Below are positions 25,178 to 32,391 of a DNA stretch of 32,391 bases, piece by piece. Numbering within the stretch: the first letter of the stretch is position 1; each line of letters opens with the position of its first letter. The position numbers were made by a program, and so were the translations under genes. The DNA is from Chthoniobacterales bacterium (GTDB lineage Bacteria; Verrucomicrobiota; Verrucomicrobiia; Chthoniobacterales; UBA10450), in NCBI GenBank assembly GCA_025929155.1, contig JAICMR010000023.1:1-32391 (forward strand), read 5' to 3'. Under the pieces are notes generated by a model. The model worked only from the letters and a program-made list of their open reading frames with translations. It was not told the DNA's origin and made no database searches.

Positions 25178-25316
25178 TGTCATCCCGAGCGGAGTCGAGG
25201 GTGGAGTCCGGGGTTTCCACCGAGCGACGGTGGAACTCCGCGACCAGCGGACTGAGGGCTGCACGGAAACTCGGCGGGATCCTTTGGCTTCGCTGCGCTT
25301 CGCCCAGAATGACGGA
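25178..25316. repeat. Two-armed inverted repeat (locus R6) between pheS and pheT
   Basis: The left arm is GTCATCCCGAGCGGAGTCGA (from 25179) and the right arm is GGCGGGATCCTTTGGCTTCG .. CCAGAATGACGG (25273-25316). Between them lies a second inverted repeat, TTTCCACC..GGTGGAA with flanking GGAGT..ACTCC. The element occupies nearly the whole pheS-pheT spacer, where most genomes have few or no bases. Confidence 0.65.
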
Positions 25317-25324
25317 GATTGCCG

Positions 25325-27686
25325 ATGAAATTTTCCCTGAACTGGCTCGCGGAGTTCGTCGAGCTGCCTAACGAGACTGAGCAACTCACTGAACTGCTCA
25401 CGCTGGCCGGAGTTGAGATCGAACGCATCGAGCAGCGCGGAGCGAACTTTGAGAAAGTCGTGGTCGCGCAAATCACCGGTTCGAAGCAGCACCCGAACGC
25501 GGACCGCCTGAGCGTTTGCCAGGTCAATGACGGCAGCGGCACGCCTCGCCAGATTGTCTGCGGGGCGAAGAACTACAAAGTCGGCGACAAAGTTCCACTC
25601 GCGCTCCCGGGCGTGGTCTTGCCTAACGATTTCAAAATCAGGGCAAGCAAGCTGCGCGGCGTGGAATCACAGGGAATGCTTTGCAGCGCAAAAGAGCTGG
25701 CTCTTTCCGACGAGGGCGCCGGATTGCTTATCCTTTCACCCGAGGCAGAAGTCGGCGCGCCGATCAGCGAAGTTTTTCCGAACGACACCATTCTCGACGT
25801 CGAAATCACTCCGAATCGCGCCGACCTCCTGAGCCACTTCGGCCTGGCGCGGGAAATCGCAGCCTTAACCGCACGGCGGCCGCCTCGCTTGCCGGACGCC
25901 GAAACGCGCACTTCGGCCGGTCAGGCGACGGACCTGCAGATTTCCGCGCCTAACGAATGCCCATTCTACTCACTCCGCCGGATTGAAGATGTCAAGGTCG
26001 GTCCCAGCCCCGATTGGCTTCGTGCGAAGCTCGAAGCCGTCGGTCTCCGCTCTGTCAATAATGTCGTCGACGTCACGAATTTTGTGATGCTCGAACTGGG
26101 CCAGCCGCTCCACGCTTTCGACGCCGCCAAGGTGCAGGGCGGAATCAACGTCCGTCTCGCGCTGCCTAACGAGCGCTTTCTCGCGCTCGATGGCCGGACT
26201 TATCAGCTCGACGAGAAAATGCTCTTGATCGGCGATGCCGAACGCGCCCTCGCGATCGGCGGCGTGATGGGCGGGGAGGATTCCGGCGTCACCGAAACGA
26301 CGAAAACCGTCCTGCTCGAAAGCGCTTATTTTTTTCCGTCGAGCATCCGGCGCACGGCCCGGAACTTGAATTTACCGAGCGACGCCAGCTATCGCTTCGA
26401 GCGCGGCGTCGATCCTGAGATGGTCGTGCGCGCTTCTACCCGCGCGACGCAGTTGCTGGTTAAAATGGCGGGAGGCACAGCCGCTTCCGAGACATTGGTC
26501 GCGGGAACCTTACCGGCACCGCCGGCGGGTTTTCCGTTGCGCTACGCACGTTGCAGCCAGCTTCTCGGCGCCCCAATTTCGACCGCGGAAATCGATCGCA
26601 TTTTGCAGGGGTTCGGCTTGGAGAAACTCGGAGCCACGGCCGAGCAGGCCTCTTGGTCAATACCCAGTTATCGTAGCGATCTGCGTCGAGAAGTGGACCT
26701 GATCGAAGAGGTCGTGCGGGCTTTCGGGATCGATAAAATCACGGGCTCGAATCGGAGCTCGTTTAGCCCCGTCTCGGCCGCGGATCGGCGTTACGATTTC
26801 GAATCGAAGCTGCGGCAGCGTTTCGTTGCGCGGGGGCTTTTCGAAGTGCGCACCTCGGCGCTCGTCGGCCGCGATTCGTTAGGCAGCGGCTTCAGCGCGG
26901 AAGCGATCGAGCTCCGCAACCCACTGAGCGAAGATCATGTCGCGCTCCGACCAAGTCTTCTGCCCGGATTGTTAGGCACGCTCGAGCGGAACATCCGGAC
27001 CGGCACGAAAAGTGTGCGCTTGTTCGAAATCGGCCGTGTCTTTCTTGCGCCAAACGGCGTCGAAGCGCGTCGGCTCGCGCTCCTCCTTTGCGGGGAAACG
27101 GAGAGCCAGCCGAACTGGCGCAGCGGACGCCCGCGGCAGCTCGACCTCTTCGATTTGAAGGGCGCGCTCGAAGCGCTCGTACTCGGCTCGCTTCATTTCG
27201 AGCGGACGGAGGAACCGAATTTTGCCCTCGCCGCGCGAGTGTTCGTAGGGGGATCAGCTCGGTATCGCGGGGCAGCTTGCTTCCGCGCCAGCCGCGAAAG
27301 CCGGAGCAACGGCGCCGGTGTTGCTCGCGGAAATCAAGTTGCCTAACGAACTTGGAATGAGCCTGCGCGCCCGTCGTTTCCAGGAGCTGCAACGCTTTCC
27401 TTCGATCAGCCGCGATATCGCGCTGCTCGCGCCCGAAGCGCTCACGCACGACGCGATCGTTACCTGCCTAACGAGCGCGAACGAGCCGCTCCTGGCGGAG
27501 ATCGTTCTCTTCGATTTGTTCAGCGGGAAGGGCGCGGAGAATCTCGGCGCGAGGCGAAAATCACTCGCGTATTCATTGACATACCGGGACAAAAACCGGA
27601 CACTCACCAACGAGGAGGTTAGCGCGGCCCACGACCGGATTCGCGAGCGGTTGAGAGAGGATTTGAAAGTGGAGTTGCGCGAATAA
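25325..27686 (+). CDS. pheT: Phenylalanine--tRNA ligase, beta subunit, with an apparent +1 frameshift
   Basis: The large subunit of the Phe-tRNA synthetase, with the editing site. ATG 25325 (MKFSLNWLAEFVELPNE). The tRNA-binding EMAP-like domain lies at about 40-150 (ITGSKQHPNADRLSVCQV, GMLCSAKELALS). The B3/B4 editing region and the B5 domain (YRSDLRREVDLIEEVVRAFGIDKI) follow, then a class II-like core. The frame breaks at the G-run 27248-27252: read straight through, it ends at 27346, but dropping one G gives FVGDQLGIAGQLASA and joins in frame to the C-terminal FDX-ACB domain (27318-27686: LKLP-type core, RFQELQRFPSISRDIALL .. YRDKNRTLTNEEV), giving about 786 residues, the normal length. PheT is essential, so a sequencing indel in the homopolymer is the simplest reading. 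It contains seven exact GCCTAACGA copies. Confidence 0.92.
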
Positions 27687-27713
27687 GTCGTTCTTTGAAA
27701 AGCTGGGAGAGGC

Positions 27714-27769
27714 CGGTTGAGAGTTGAAGGTTCAAAGACCTATTGGCGTCTACTTTCAGCTCTCAACCG
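27714..27769 (+). other. 15-bp stem-loop just after pheT
   Basis: CGGTTGAGAGTTGAA (27714-27728) pairs with TTCAGCTCTCAACCG (27755-27769), with one G-U pair. No T-run follows. It lies between the pheT stop and the 6S-like RNA, so it may be a processing or attenuation structure. Confidence 0.6.
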
Positions 27770-27794
27770 ACCCTTCCCGGCGGCCGGTGAAAAT

Positions 27795-27972
27795 TTGCCC
27801 TGCGGTGTTCGAGATTACAGGTGTGATTCCCGGACCGATGTTGTTAGCAGAGGGGACTGGTTCGTTGGGAAAGATGGCACGCCTTCATTGGAAGTCAGAC
27901 GTCCCGGCGATGGTTGCCCGCCCGTTACCGAGAGGGAACGGGACATTCACCTAAACGGCACTCGCGGGGTAT
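27795..27972 (+). ncRNA. ssrS: Probable 6S RNA
   Basis: A non-coding stretch of about 178 bases with 6S-like landmarks. A closing stem CCCTGCGGTG (27798-27807) pairs with CAC-(T)-CGCGGGG (27959-27969). TGTTCGAG follows the 5' strand of that stem, as in many proteobacterial 6S RNAs. Near the 3' end a hairpin CCCGTT..AACGGG is followed by GGGACATTCACCTAAACGG, closely matching the GACACATTCACCTTGAACC region of E. coli 6S. A strong terminator follows at once. 6S RNA binds the housekeeping RNA polymerase holoenzyme as a promoter mimic in stationary phase. The call is by eye; a covariance-model search was not possible. Confidence 0.7.
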
Positions 27973-27978
27973 TTCTCA

Positions 27979-28016
27979 GAGCGCCCGGATCAGCGATGGT
28001 TCGGGCGCTTTTGTTT
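27979..28016 (+). terminator. Rho-independent terminator after the 6S-like RNA
   Basis: AGCGCCCG (27980-27987) pairs with CGGGCGCT (28002-28009) and is followed by TTTTGTTT. It defines the 3' end of the plus-strand unit before the convergent protease gene. Confidence 0.85.
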
Positions 28017-28038
28017 CGGCCAGCCGGCCGAGTCGAGG

Positions 28039-28791
28039 CTAAAGGACGACCTTCTTTCCTGGTAGTTCCGGTTCCGGAACAGCGGTCCGCGCCATTGCTG
28101 CTTCTTCGGCCTGCAGATAGCGCGCCTGTTTCCAGCCAACTCCCGCGCGGCTGAGGAGGAAGAGCGCCATCAGGCCGATCCACCACGAGCGCATCAAAAC
28201 CGCCCAGAGCAAGAGCGCGGCGCCGCCGACCAAGCCGATCGCGGTCGCGATGAAAAGGCTTTTCGTTTGCCCGAAAGGAAACCAGAGAATCGATCGCAAA
28301 ATCTGCCCGCCATCGAGCGGGTAAATCGGGAGCAAGTTGAAAATCAGCAGGACGAGGTTGATTCGCCAGAGCCAGACCAGAACGAGATAGGCGTCCGGAT
28401 TAGTTGAAGCCCATCCGGCGGCTCCGGCGATGTGGAGCACAAATGCCAGGATCGGCGCCATGAGCACATTGATCAGCGGCCCGGCGGCGATGCTCCAAAG
28501 CATGGCGCCAGCGCGGGGCGGAGGATTGACATACGCGATGCCGCCAAGCGGCCAAAGCACGATCCGGTTCGCCTCGCCCCCTACCTGGCGGCAGGCGAGC
28601 GCATGCCCGAATTCATGCATCGTCACGAGAACGAAGAGACCGACATAAAGCAGCGCGGCCCAGATCGGGGAACGAAAGATCGCGCTCCAGACCTGGACTT
28701 CGTAGATGGCAATGAGGAACCATGACCAGTGCAAGAACACTTCGATTCCCCGGACGCAAAATAAGCGAATCGATCCTCCACGCGTTGGCAT
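28039..28791 (-). CDS. Site-2 protease family (M50) membrane metalloprotease
   Basis: A 250-residue intramembrane zinc protease. The metal site is HEFGH in FVLVTMHEFGHALACRQVGG (about residues 57-76), with the third ligand in NLLPIYPLDGGQILRS (about 153-168). Four to six hydrophobic segments surround them. There is no PDZ or CBS domain, so it belongs to the compact M50B/SpoIVFB-Rip-like group. Such proteases cut membrane-bound regulators; the target here is unknown. I prefer ATG 28791 (MPTRGGSIRLF) to the TTG two codons upstream. The gene is downstream of larB on the same strand with about 33 bases between, so co-transcription is possible. Confidence 0.9.
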   Translation of the reverse strand: MPTRGGSIRLFCVRGIEVFLHWSWFLIAIYEVQVWSAIFRSPIWAALLYVGLFVLVTMHEFGHALACRQVGGEANRIVLWPLGGIAYVNPPPRAGAMLWSIAAGPLINVLMAPILAFVLHIAGAAGWASTNPDAYLVLVWLWRINLVLLIFNLLPIYPLDGGQILRSILWFPFGQTKSLFIATAIGLVGGAALLLWAVLMRSWWIGLMALFLLSRAGVGWKQARYLQAEEAAMARTAVPEPELPGKKVVL

Positions 28792-28824
28792 CGGCAAGGA
28801 TAGCGCGGGGCAGGGCCGCGTGCA

Positions 28825-29502
28825 TCAGCCGATCAGGCGATTGATCGTCGCCGCGGCATAGGCGGCGCCGAAGCCGTTGTCGATGTTCACAACCGTCACG
28901 CCACTGCCGCAGCTATTGAGCATGCCTAGCAATGCTGCGAGTCCGCCAAAGTTTGCGCCGTAGCCGACGCTCGTCGGCACCGCGATCACCGGTTTATCGA
29001 CGAGACCCGCGACCACGCTCGGGAGCGCACCTTCCATGCCGGCGACCACGATCACCGCCGCGCAGGTGCGGAGCCGATCGGTCTCCACGAGGAGCCGATG
29101 AATTCCAGCGACTCCGGCGTCGTAAATTCGCTCGACCGAATTCCCGAAAACTTCGAGTGTGACGGCCGCCTCTTCGGCGACCGGCAGATCCGATGTGCCG
29201 GCTGCGACCACGGCGACCGATCGTGAACGCTTGGGCAGCTGCTCGCGTTCGATCGTTAGGCAACGGGCCCGTTCGTGAAAGACCGCCTCCGGAAAGTTCG
29301 GCTGCACGGCCTCGAATTGTTCCCGCGAAACTCGCGTCGCGAGCACGACCGACTCGCGCTCCAGAATCACCGCTGCGATCTGCGCAATCTGGCTCGGCGT
29401 TTTGCCGAGGCCGAAAATCACTTCAGGAAAACCCGTCCGCTGGCGCCGGTCGGTATCGACCCTGGCGAAGCCGAGATCGACGAAAGCGGGGTCGTCTGCC
29501 AT
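28825..29502 (-). CDS. larB: Nickel-pincer cofactor biosynthesis protein LarB
   Basis: LarB carboxylates and hydrolyses nicotinic acid adenine dinucleotide, the first step to the nickel-pincer cofactor of lactate racemase. 225 residues from ATG 29502 ([11 protein letters not shown]). The C-terminal half is PurE-like: [60 protein letters not shown] and [12 protein letters not shown], all characteristic of LarB. The N-terminal part has [20 protein letters not shown], also typical. No larC, larE or larA is in the window. It carries one GCCTAACGA (29253). The GNAT gene immediately upstream ends seven bases before this ATG. Confidence 0.94.
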   Translation of the reverse strand: MADDPAFVDLGFARVDTDRRQRTGFPEVIFGLGKTPSQIAQIAAVILERESVVLATRVSREQFEAVQPNFPEAVFHERARCLTIEREQLPKRSRSVAVVAAGTSDLPVAEEAAVTLEVFGNSVERIYDAGVAGIHRLLVETDRLRTCAAVIVVAGMEGALPSVVAGLVDKPVIAVPTSVGYGANFGGLAALLGMLNSCGSGVTVVNIDNGFGAAYAAATINRLIG

Positions 29503-29509
29503 CTCACTG

Positions 29510-29992
29510 CTAGAGACCAGTCTTCGAACCGGGCGCGCGCGAGAGGAGCAAACGCATCGGCAACATCGGAGATTCATAGAAGCCGTGCTTGCGGAAGAAA
29601 CTCTGCGAGCGCAGCTCGGGTCGATCGGTTAAAAGCGTGATGCGGAGGAAGTTTTTTTGTTTCGCAAATTCAATCGCGTATTCGAGCAAACGCGAGCCGT
29701 AACCGTGTCCGCGATGTTCTCGATGCACCACGAGATCCTCAAGCAGAAGCACGAAACCGCCTTCCGCGGTGCTGATCGTGAAGAGCAGGTTGATCATGCC
29801 GACGATCGTGTTCTCCACGCGGAGGACGAAGACGCGCCCGCGGTTTGGCTGCTCGAAAATCAGCCGCAAACCATGCAGTTGCTTGGTTCGATCCGGCCGG
29901 AAATCGCTCTCTTCGCTGAACAATTCGCCGAGCAGGCCCGATAATTCGTCCAAATCCTCGGCGATCGCAGGCTGGATCACGACTTCACTCAC
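29510..29992 (-). CDS. GNAT-family N-acetyltransferase
   Basis: A GNAT fold of about 160 residues: [20 protein letters not shown] at the N-terminus, then the acetyl-CoA-binding motif [28 protein letters not shown] (with R/Q-x-x-G-x-G/A as RGHGYG). [21 protein letters not shown] follows as motif B. The acceptor is unknown. The start is unclear: GTG 29992 (SEVVIQPA) puts the first strand at the N-terminus, while TTG 30028 would add 12 residues. It ends seven bases before larB and is likely in one operon with it. Confidence 0.87.
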   Translation of the reverse strand: MSEVVIQPAIAEDLDELSGLLGELFSEESDFRPDRTKQLHGLRLIFEQPNRGRVFVLRVENTIVGMINLLFTISTAEGGFVLLLEDLVVHREHRGHGYGSRLLEYAIEFAKQKNFLRITLLTDRPELRSQSFFRKHGFYESPMLPMRLLLSRAPGSKTGL

Positions 29993-30052
29993 GGCGTTCT
30001 GTATTCCATAATGCAGCGCAGCTGGCAATGCGCTTGTCGTTGCGCGGGAACG

Positions 30053-30080
30053 TTGACAAAGTGCCTCGACCTTCTAAGGT
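30053..30080 (+). promoter_or_regulatory. Promoter for rpmH
   Basis: A perfect -35 TTGACA (30053-30058), a 16-base spacer and TAAGGT (30075-30080) lie 36 bases before the rpmH ATG. This is the clearest sigma-70-type promoter in the window. Confidence 0.6.
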
Positions 30081-30116
30081 AGCGGTCCTCGTGCTCCCCG
30101 GCGCAGGCTTTTACCC

Positions 30117-30290
30117 ATGAAACGCACCCTACAGCGATCGAAGCGGACCCGAAAACAACAGCATGGTTTCCGCGCCCGGATGAGCACCAAAGGTGGCCGT
30201 GCGACGCTCGCCCGGCGCCGCCAGCGCGGCCGCAAACGCCTTCTTCCCAAGGGCGTGGAAGTGCCGTTCGCGCGGCACACTCAATCGTAG
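30117..30290 (+). CDS. rpmH: 50S ribosomal protein L34
   Basis: A 57-residue, very basic protein: [20 protein letters not shown] then [20 protein letters not shown], the near-invariant L34 sequence, followed by an unusual tail ([13 protein letters not shown]) of about ten residues beyond the normal 44-47. It is part of the 50S subunit. Normally rnpA, the RNase P protein gene, follows at once and dnaA/oriC is often near. Here 30291-30402 has no recognisable rnpA and the next gene is convergent. It has its own promoter-like site. Confidence 0.96.
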   Translation: MKRTLQRSKRTRKQQHGFRARMSTKGGRATLARRRQRGRKRLLPKGVEVPFARHTQS

Positions 30291-30402
30291 GTCGGGCTCA
30301 GGTGCTGCTCTCCCGCCTGCACTTTACCTTTCTTTACACTCGTCTCTTCGCGGCGTGCCGAGCGCAGGTGTAAGATCAGGTTCAAGCGGAAGGAACCGCC
30401 GC

Positions 30403-31572
30403 TTAGCGATTCAACTCCCGCAGCGGGCCTGCATAGCCGGTGAGCTCGAGATACCCGCGCCCGGCGATCTTTTGTCCGGCTCGCGTCCCCTCAAGATCGA
30501 ACGCCCCTTCCCAATAAATAATCGGCGCCAGAACCAGCTCCTGGTTCGGCAGCAGAGGCGCGATCGTGAATTGAAGTTGCTCGCGCGGGACCGCGATCTT
30601 CCATGCGATCGGATAACTCGCCTTGGTTTCTTGGCTTTTCCAGGAACGCGTCGGTTCCATCTCGAAATCTGCTTTCGTTAAGCGAAGAACGCTGCCATCC
30701 GCGCGGACAAAGGTGCCGCTTGAAATGGGATCGATTTTTCCGTTCGTTAGGCGCATTTCGTAGAGCATCAGTTCGGTGCCGTCATCGAATTGCGCCGAGA
30801 CCCAATTCCATCCCGCCTGACCGGGAGCAAGCTGATTCGTCGCCCATTCGTGATCGAACCAGCTCGTGCCCGTGACAGAAAATCGCTCGTCCGCGAGCTG
30901 CAGCTGGCCTGTCGTGCGCAGGCGCGTGATCGAATAATAAAGGGAGGCGTGCCCGCCGCCGGCAGCCTTTTCGCTAAGTCCGTTCGCGCCGTGGATCACG
31001 GGCGACTTTAGCGGCACGAGATGTAGCTGAAGGGCGGCGTCGGTCAGATTGGCCGCGAGATCAAAAGAGCCGTCCCGATTCAATAGCAGGTTCCAGGACT
31101 CGATCCAGGCAAGCCGCGCGCCCTCGCTGAAACCAGCTTCACCGAAGCTTCCGCGGCTCGTCTTTTGTTGAAAAAGAAAACGCTTTCCCTCCGGATCGGT
31201 CAGCGCGAAATGCGCGAACTTCAGATCGTCGATAACGAACCTGGAGGTGGTTCCGGTGCGTTCGTGAGGCGGGCGCACGCCCTGCCGGAAAAAGGTCAGC
31301 TCGTAGCCGAAAGGGCGGCCTTTCGCGTTCGCCAGGTTGCCGGTGAAGTACCACCATTCGGTTTTGAAATTGTCGTGCAGATGATGATCCCGCGGGAAAT
31401 CGTAGCGCCACCCGGGCCTCGCAGTTTCCCAATCGGCAGGAGCCGATTGGTGTAACGGCGGCCGTGTCGACCGCAGGTCTGCCTGCGGCGCGGCGTCGTC
31501 AGCCTTCATGGATGCGGCCGACCCGCCCGCCGCTACAACTGCGACCACGCAAAAAAGGAGCAGCTTCTTCAT
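30403..31572 (-). CDS. Secreted CrtC/AttH-like (lipocalin-type) protein
   Basis: A 389-residue exported protein. The signal peptide is [21 protein letters not shown]. The mature part matches the CrtC/AttH family, whose members are annotated as carotenoid 1,2-hydratase or predicted secreted hydrolase: [66 protein letters not shown] and ELTGYAGPL. Family structures have two lipocalin-like beta-barrels. The ATG at 31572 overlaps the stop of the upstream FtsX permease (ATGA), so the two are coupled. This pairing with an ABC permease is common and suggests a role in lipid or envelope transport rather than carotenoid synthesis; that is inference. One GCCTAACGA (30744). Confidence 0.88.
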   Translation of the reverse strand: MKKLLLFCVVAVVAAGGSAASMKADDAAPQADLRSTRPPLHQSAPADWETARPGWRYDFPRDHHLHDNFKTEWWYFTGNLANAKGRPFGYELTFFRQGVRPPHERTGTTSRFVIDDLKFAHFALTDPEGKRFLFQQKTSRGSFGEAGFSEGARLAWIESWNLLLNRDGSFDLAANLTDAALQLHLVPLKSPVIHGANGLSEKAAGGGHASLYYSITRLRTTGQLQLADERFSVTGTSWFDHEWATNQLAPGQAGWNWVSAQFDDGTELMLYEMRLTNGKIDPISSGTFVRADGSVLRLTKADFEMEPTRSWKSQETKASYPIAWKIAVPREQLQFTIAPLLPNQELVLAPIIYWEGAFDLEGTRAGQKIAGRGYLELTGYAGPLRELNR

Positions 31573-32391
31573 TCGCTGCGCACCGCCTCCGAGACGTTCA
31601 GCCGGCCCGCGCGCCAAGCCGGAATCCATCCGGCCAGAACCGCCGCCGCGATGATCCAGAGCGGCGTCCACGCGAGCGACAACCAGGGGAACGCGAGCTG
31701 GATCGTCCAGCCAAAGAACGCGCGATTGATCACGCCCGTGAGCACGAGTGCGAGACAAAATCCGGCCGCGATACCGAGCAGACTGGCGAGCAGACCGATC
31801 ATGCCGCTTTCCCAGAGAAGAAGGCGTTGCACCTGCCCGGCGGACGCGCCAATCGCGCGGAGCACGCCCAATTCGTGCGAGCGTTCCGCGACCAGTGTCG
31901 TTAGGCCGAGGAAAATTCCGACAACCGCCACGACGACGGCGATGGTGCGCAGCACATACGTGACTGCGAACGTCTGATCGAAAATCTCAAAGATCCGCGT
32001 CCGCAACGCGCGGTTAGAATAGATCGAAAATTCTCCGCGCTGACTGAAGTGCGTACGAAAAGCATCGCCGACCACCTGCGGCGAGGCGTCTGGTTTCAAA
32101 TAAACGGCGACGCTGTTGATGCGATCATCGTGCCACAGTTCGCGGAAGTTTTTCTCGCTCACGAAGACGAGTCCCTGATCGTTTGTGTAGTTATAAAAAA
32201 CTCCCAGGATCGGAAACGCTACTTGGCCGGACGGAGTGGGAACTCGCAAAATGTCGCCGGCGGCGACGTGATAACGGCGGGCAAAACTCTCCGAGACGAG
32301 CACGGAGCGCTCGCGATAAAATCGCGGCATGATGTCGTCATTCCGACCGTGCAGAAATCGCAGGTTGCGCCGATTGCTCCCGCGCACGACC
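31569..32391 (-). CDS. FtsX-like ABC transporter permease, partial (5' end beyond window)
   Basis: The C-terminal roughly 273 residues of an FtsX/MacB/LolE-type permease. A periplasmic MacB-like domain ([37 protein letters not shown]) precedes three membrane helices at the C-terminus. The helices contain [42 protein letters not shown], the classic FtsX signature. The last residues, [15 protein letters not shown], are typical of the family (usually ..P.EALR.E). The N-terminal half and the ATPase gene should lie to the right of the window. It is coupled to the CrtC/AttH-like gene by an ATGA overlap. One GCCTAACGA (31898, read LTT). Confidence 0.9.
   Translation of the reverse strand, partial: VVRGSNRRNLRFLHGRNDDIMPRFYRERSVLVSESFARRYHVAAGDILRVPTPSGQVAFPILGVFYNYTNDQGLVFVSEKNFRELWHDDRINSVAVYLKPDASPQVVGDAFRTHFSQRGEFSIYSNRALRTRIFEIFDQTFAVTYVLRTIAVVVAVVGIFLGLTTLVAERSHELGVLRAIGASAGQVQRLLLWESGMIGLLASLLGIAAGFCLALVLTGVINRAFFGWTIQLAFPWLSLAWTPLWIIAAAVLAGWIPAWRAGRLNVSEAVRSE

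Larger units (their letters stand above)
3391..31906. repeat. Dispersed exact 9-mer GCCTAACGA (25 copies), uptake-sequence-like
   Basis: Plus-strand copies begin at 3450, 9570, 10824, 20496, 20506, 22098, 22244, 23641, 24195, 25366, 25621, 25948, 26164, 27341 and 27466. Complement copies (TCGTTAGGC) begin at 3391, 7834, 8344, 9535, 21542, 22891, 26876, 29253, 30744 and 31898. Chance expectation for a 9-mer on both strands of 32.4 kb is about 0.25. Near-matches that differ only in the last bases lie at 1490, 11563, 13517, 16415, 19072 and 26969. Flanking bases show no fixed extension. The word is read as PNE/PND, LT, VR or SLG depending on frame, so the DNA word itself is kept. Confidence 0.93.

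Noticed and set aside
27717-28154. Plus-strand frame downstream of pheT as a protein gene
   Set aside because: It reads through the 15-bp stem, the 6S-like RNA and a terminator; the RNA explanation fits better.
30193-30681. Plus-strand frame after rpmH as rnpA
   Set aside because: It overlaps rpmH out of frame, lacks the RNase P protein signature, and runs into the convergent CrtC/AttH-like gene.
30403-31572. Carotenoid hydratase as a functional call for the CrtC-like protein
   Set aside because: There are no carotenoid genes in the window; coupling to an FtsX permease suggests an envelope role, so only the family is given.
3391-31906. GCCTAAC/GTTAGGC copies as integron attC core sites
   Set aside because: The heptamer fits the RYYYAAC/GTTRRRY core pattern, but the copies lie inside conserved genes without paired R'/R'' spacing, cassette boundaries or an integrase.
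3391-31906. The 9-mer as a Chi- or KOPS-like polar signal
   Set aside because: The copies are split 15 to 10 between strands within one 32-kb segment, without a switch point that would fit replication polarity.

Overview
The window is a high-GC bacterial chromosome segment densely packed with housekeeping and envelope genes. The mix (OprB-type porin, outer-membrane LPS-type glycosyltransferases, MsbA-like exporter, CrtC/AttH-type protein with an FtsX permease, CHASE2 adenylate cyclase, frequent GTG/TTG starts with weak Shine-Dalgarno sequences) points to a Gram-negative soil or sediment lineage. My best guess is Verrucomicrobiota, Chthoniobacterales-like; this is inference from gene content, not from a marker tree. 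There is no phage, integrase, transposase, CRISPR array, tRNA or rRNA that I can support.

Layout. 1-6.2 kb: glmS (+), a small GlsB/YeaQ membrane protein, serA and an APC permease with a C-terminal UspA-like domain (all -). 6.3-9.6 kb: a secreted DUF4142 protein (+), an OprB-like porin (-), and a decayed second copy of the APC permease. 9.6-13.5 kb: a KdpE/KdpD-like two-component pair (-) divergent from the K+ transporter kup (+). 13.5-18.8 kb: a minus-strand run GT4 glycosyltransferase > GT9 heptosyltransferase-like > MsbA-like ABC exporter with tight or overlapping joints, divergent from a second GT4 enzyme: an LPS or surface-glycan locus. 18.8-23.3 kb: a STAS anti-sigma-factor antagonist, a HAD phosphatase, gluQRS and a CHASE2 adenylate cyclase. 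23.5-28 kb: a structured leader, rplT, pheS, pheT (with an apparent one-base frameshift), then a probable 6S RNA with its terminator. 28-32.4 kb: an M50 protease, larB plus a GNAT acetyltransferase, rpmH, and a CrtC/AttH-like secreted protein translationally coupled to an FtsX permease that runs off the window.

Two non-coding signals stand out. First, the exact 9-mer GCCTAACGA (or its complement) occurs about 25 times in 32.4 kb, roughly 100 times the chance rate. It lies in both orientations and in all three reading frames of unrelated genes, and is sometimes paired or in tandem. Its density and behaviour are like the DNA uptake sequences of Neisseria and Pasteurellaceae, but I know of no description of this word. 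Second, intergenic spaces carry a family of two-armed inverted repeats (REPIN-like) at about six loci.
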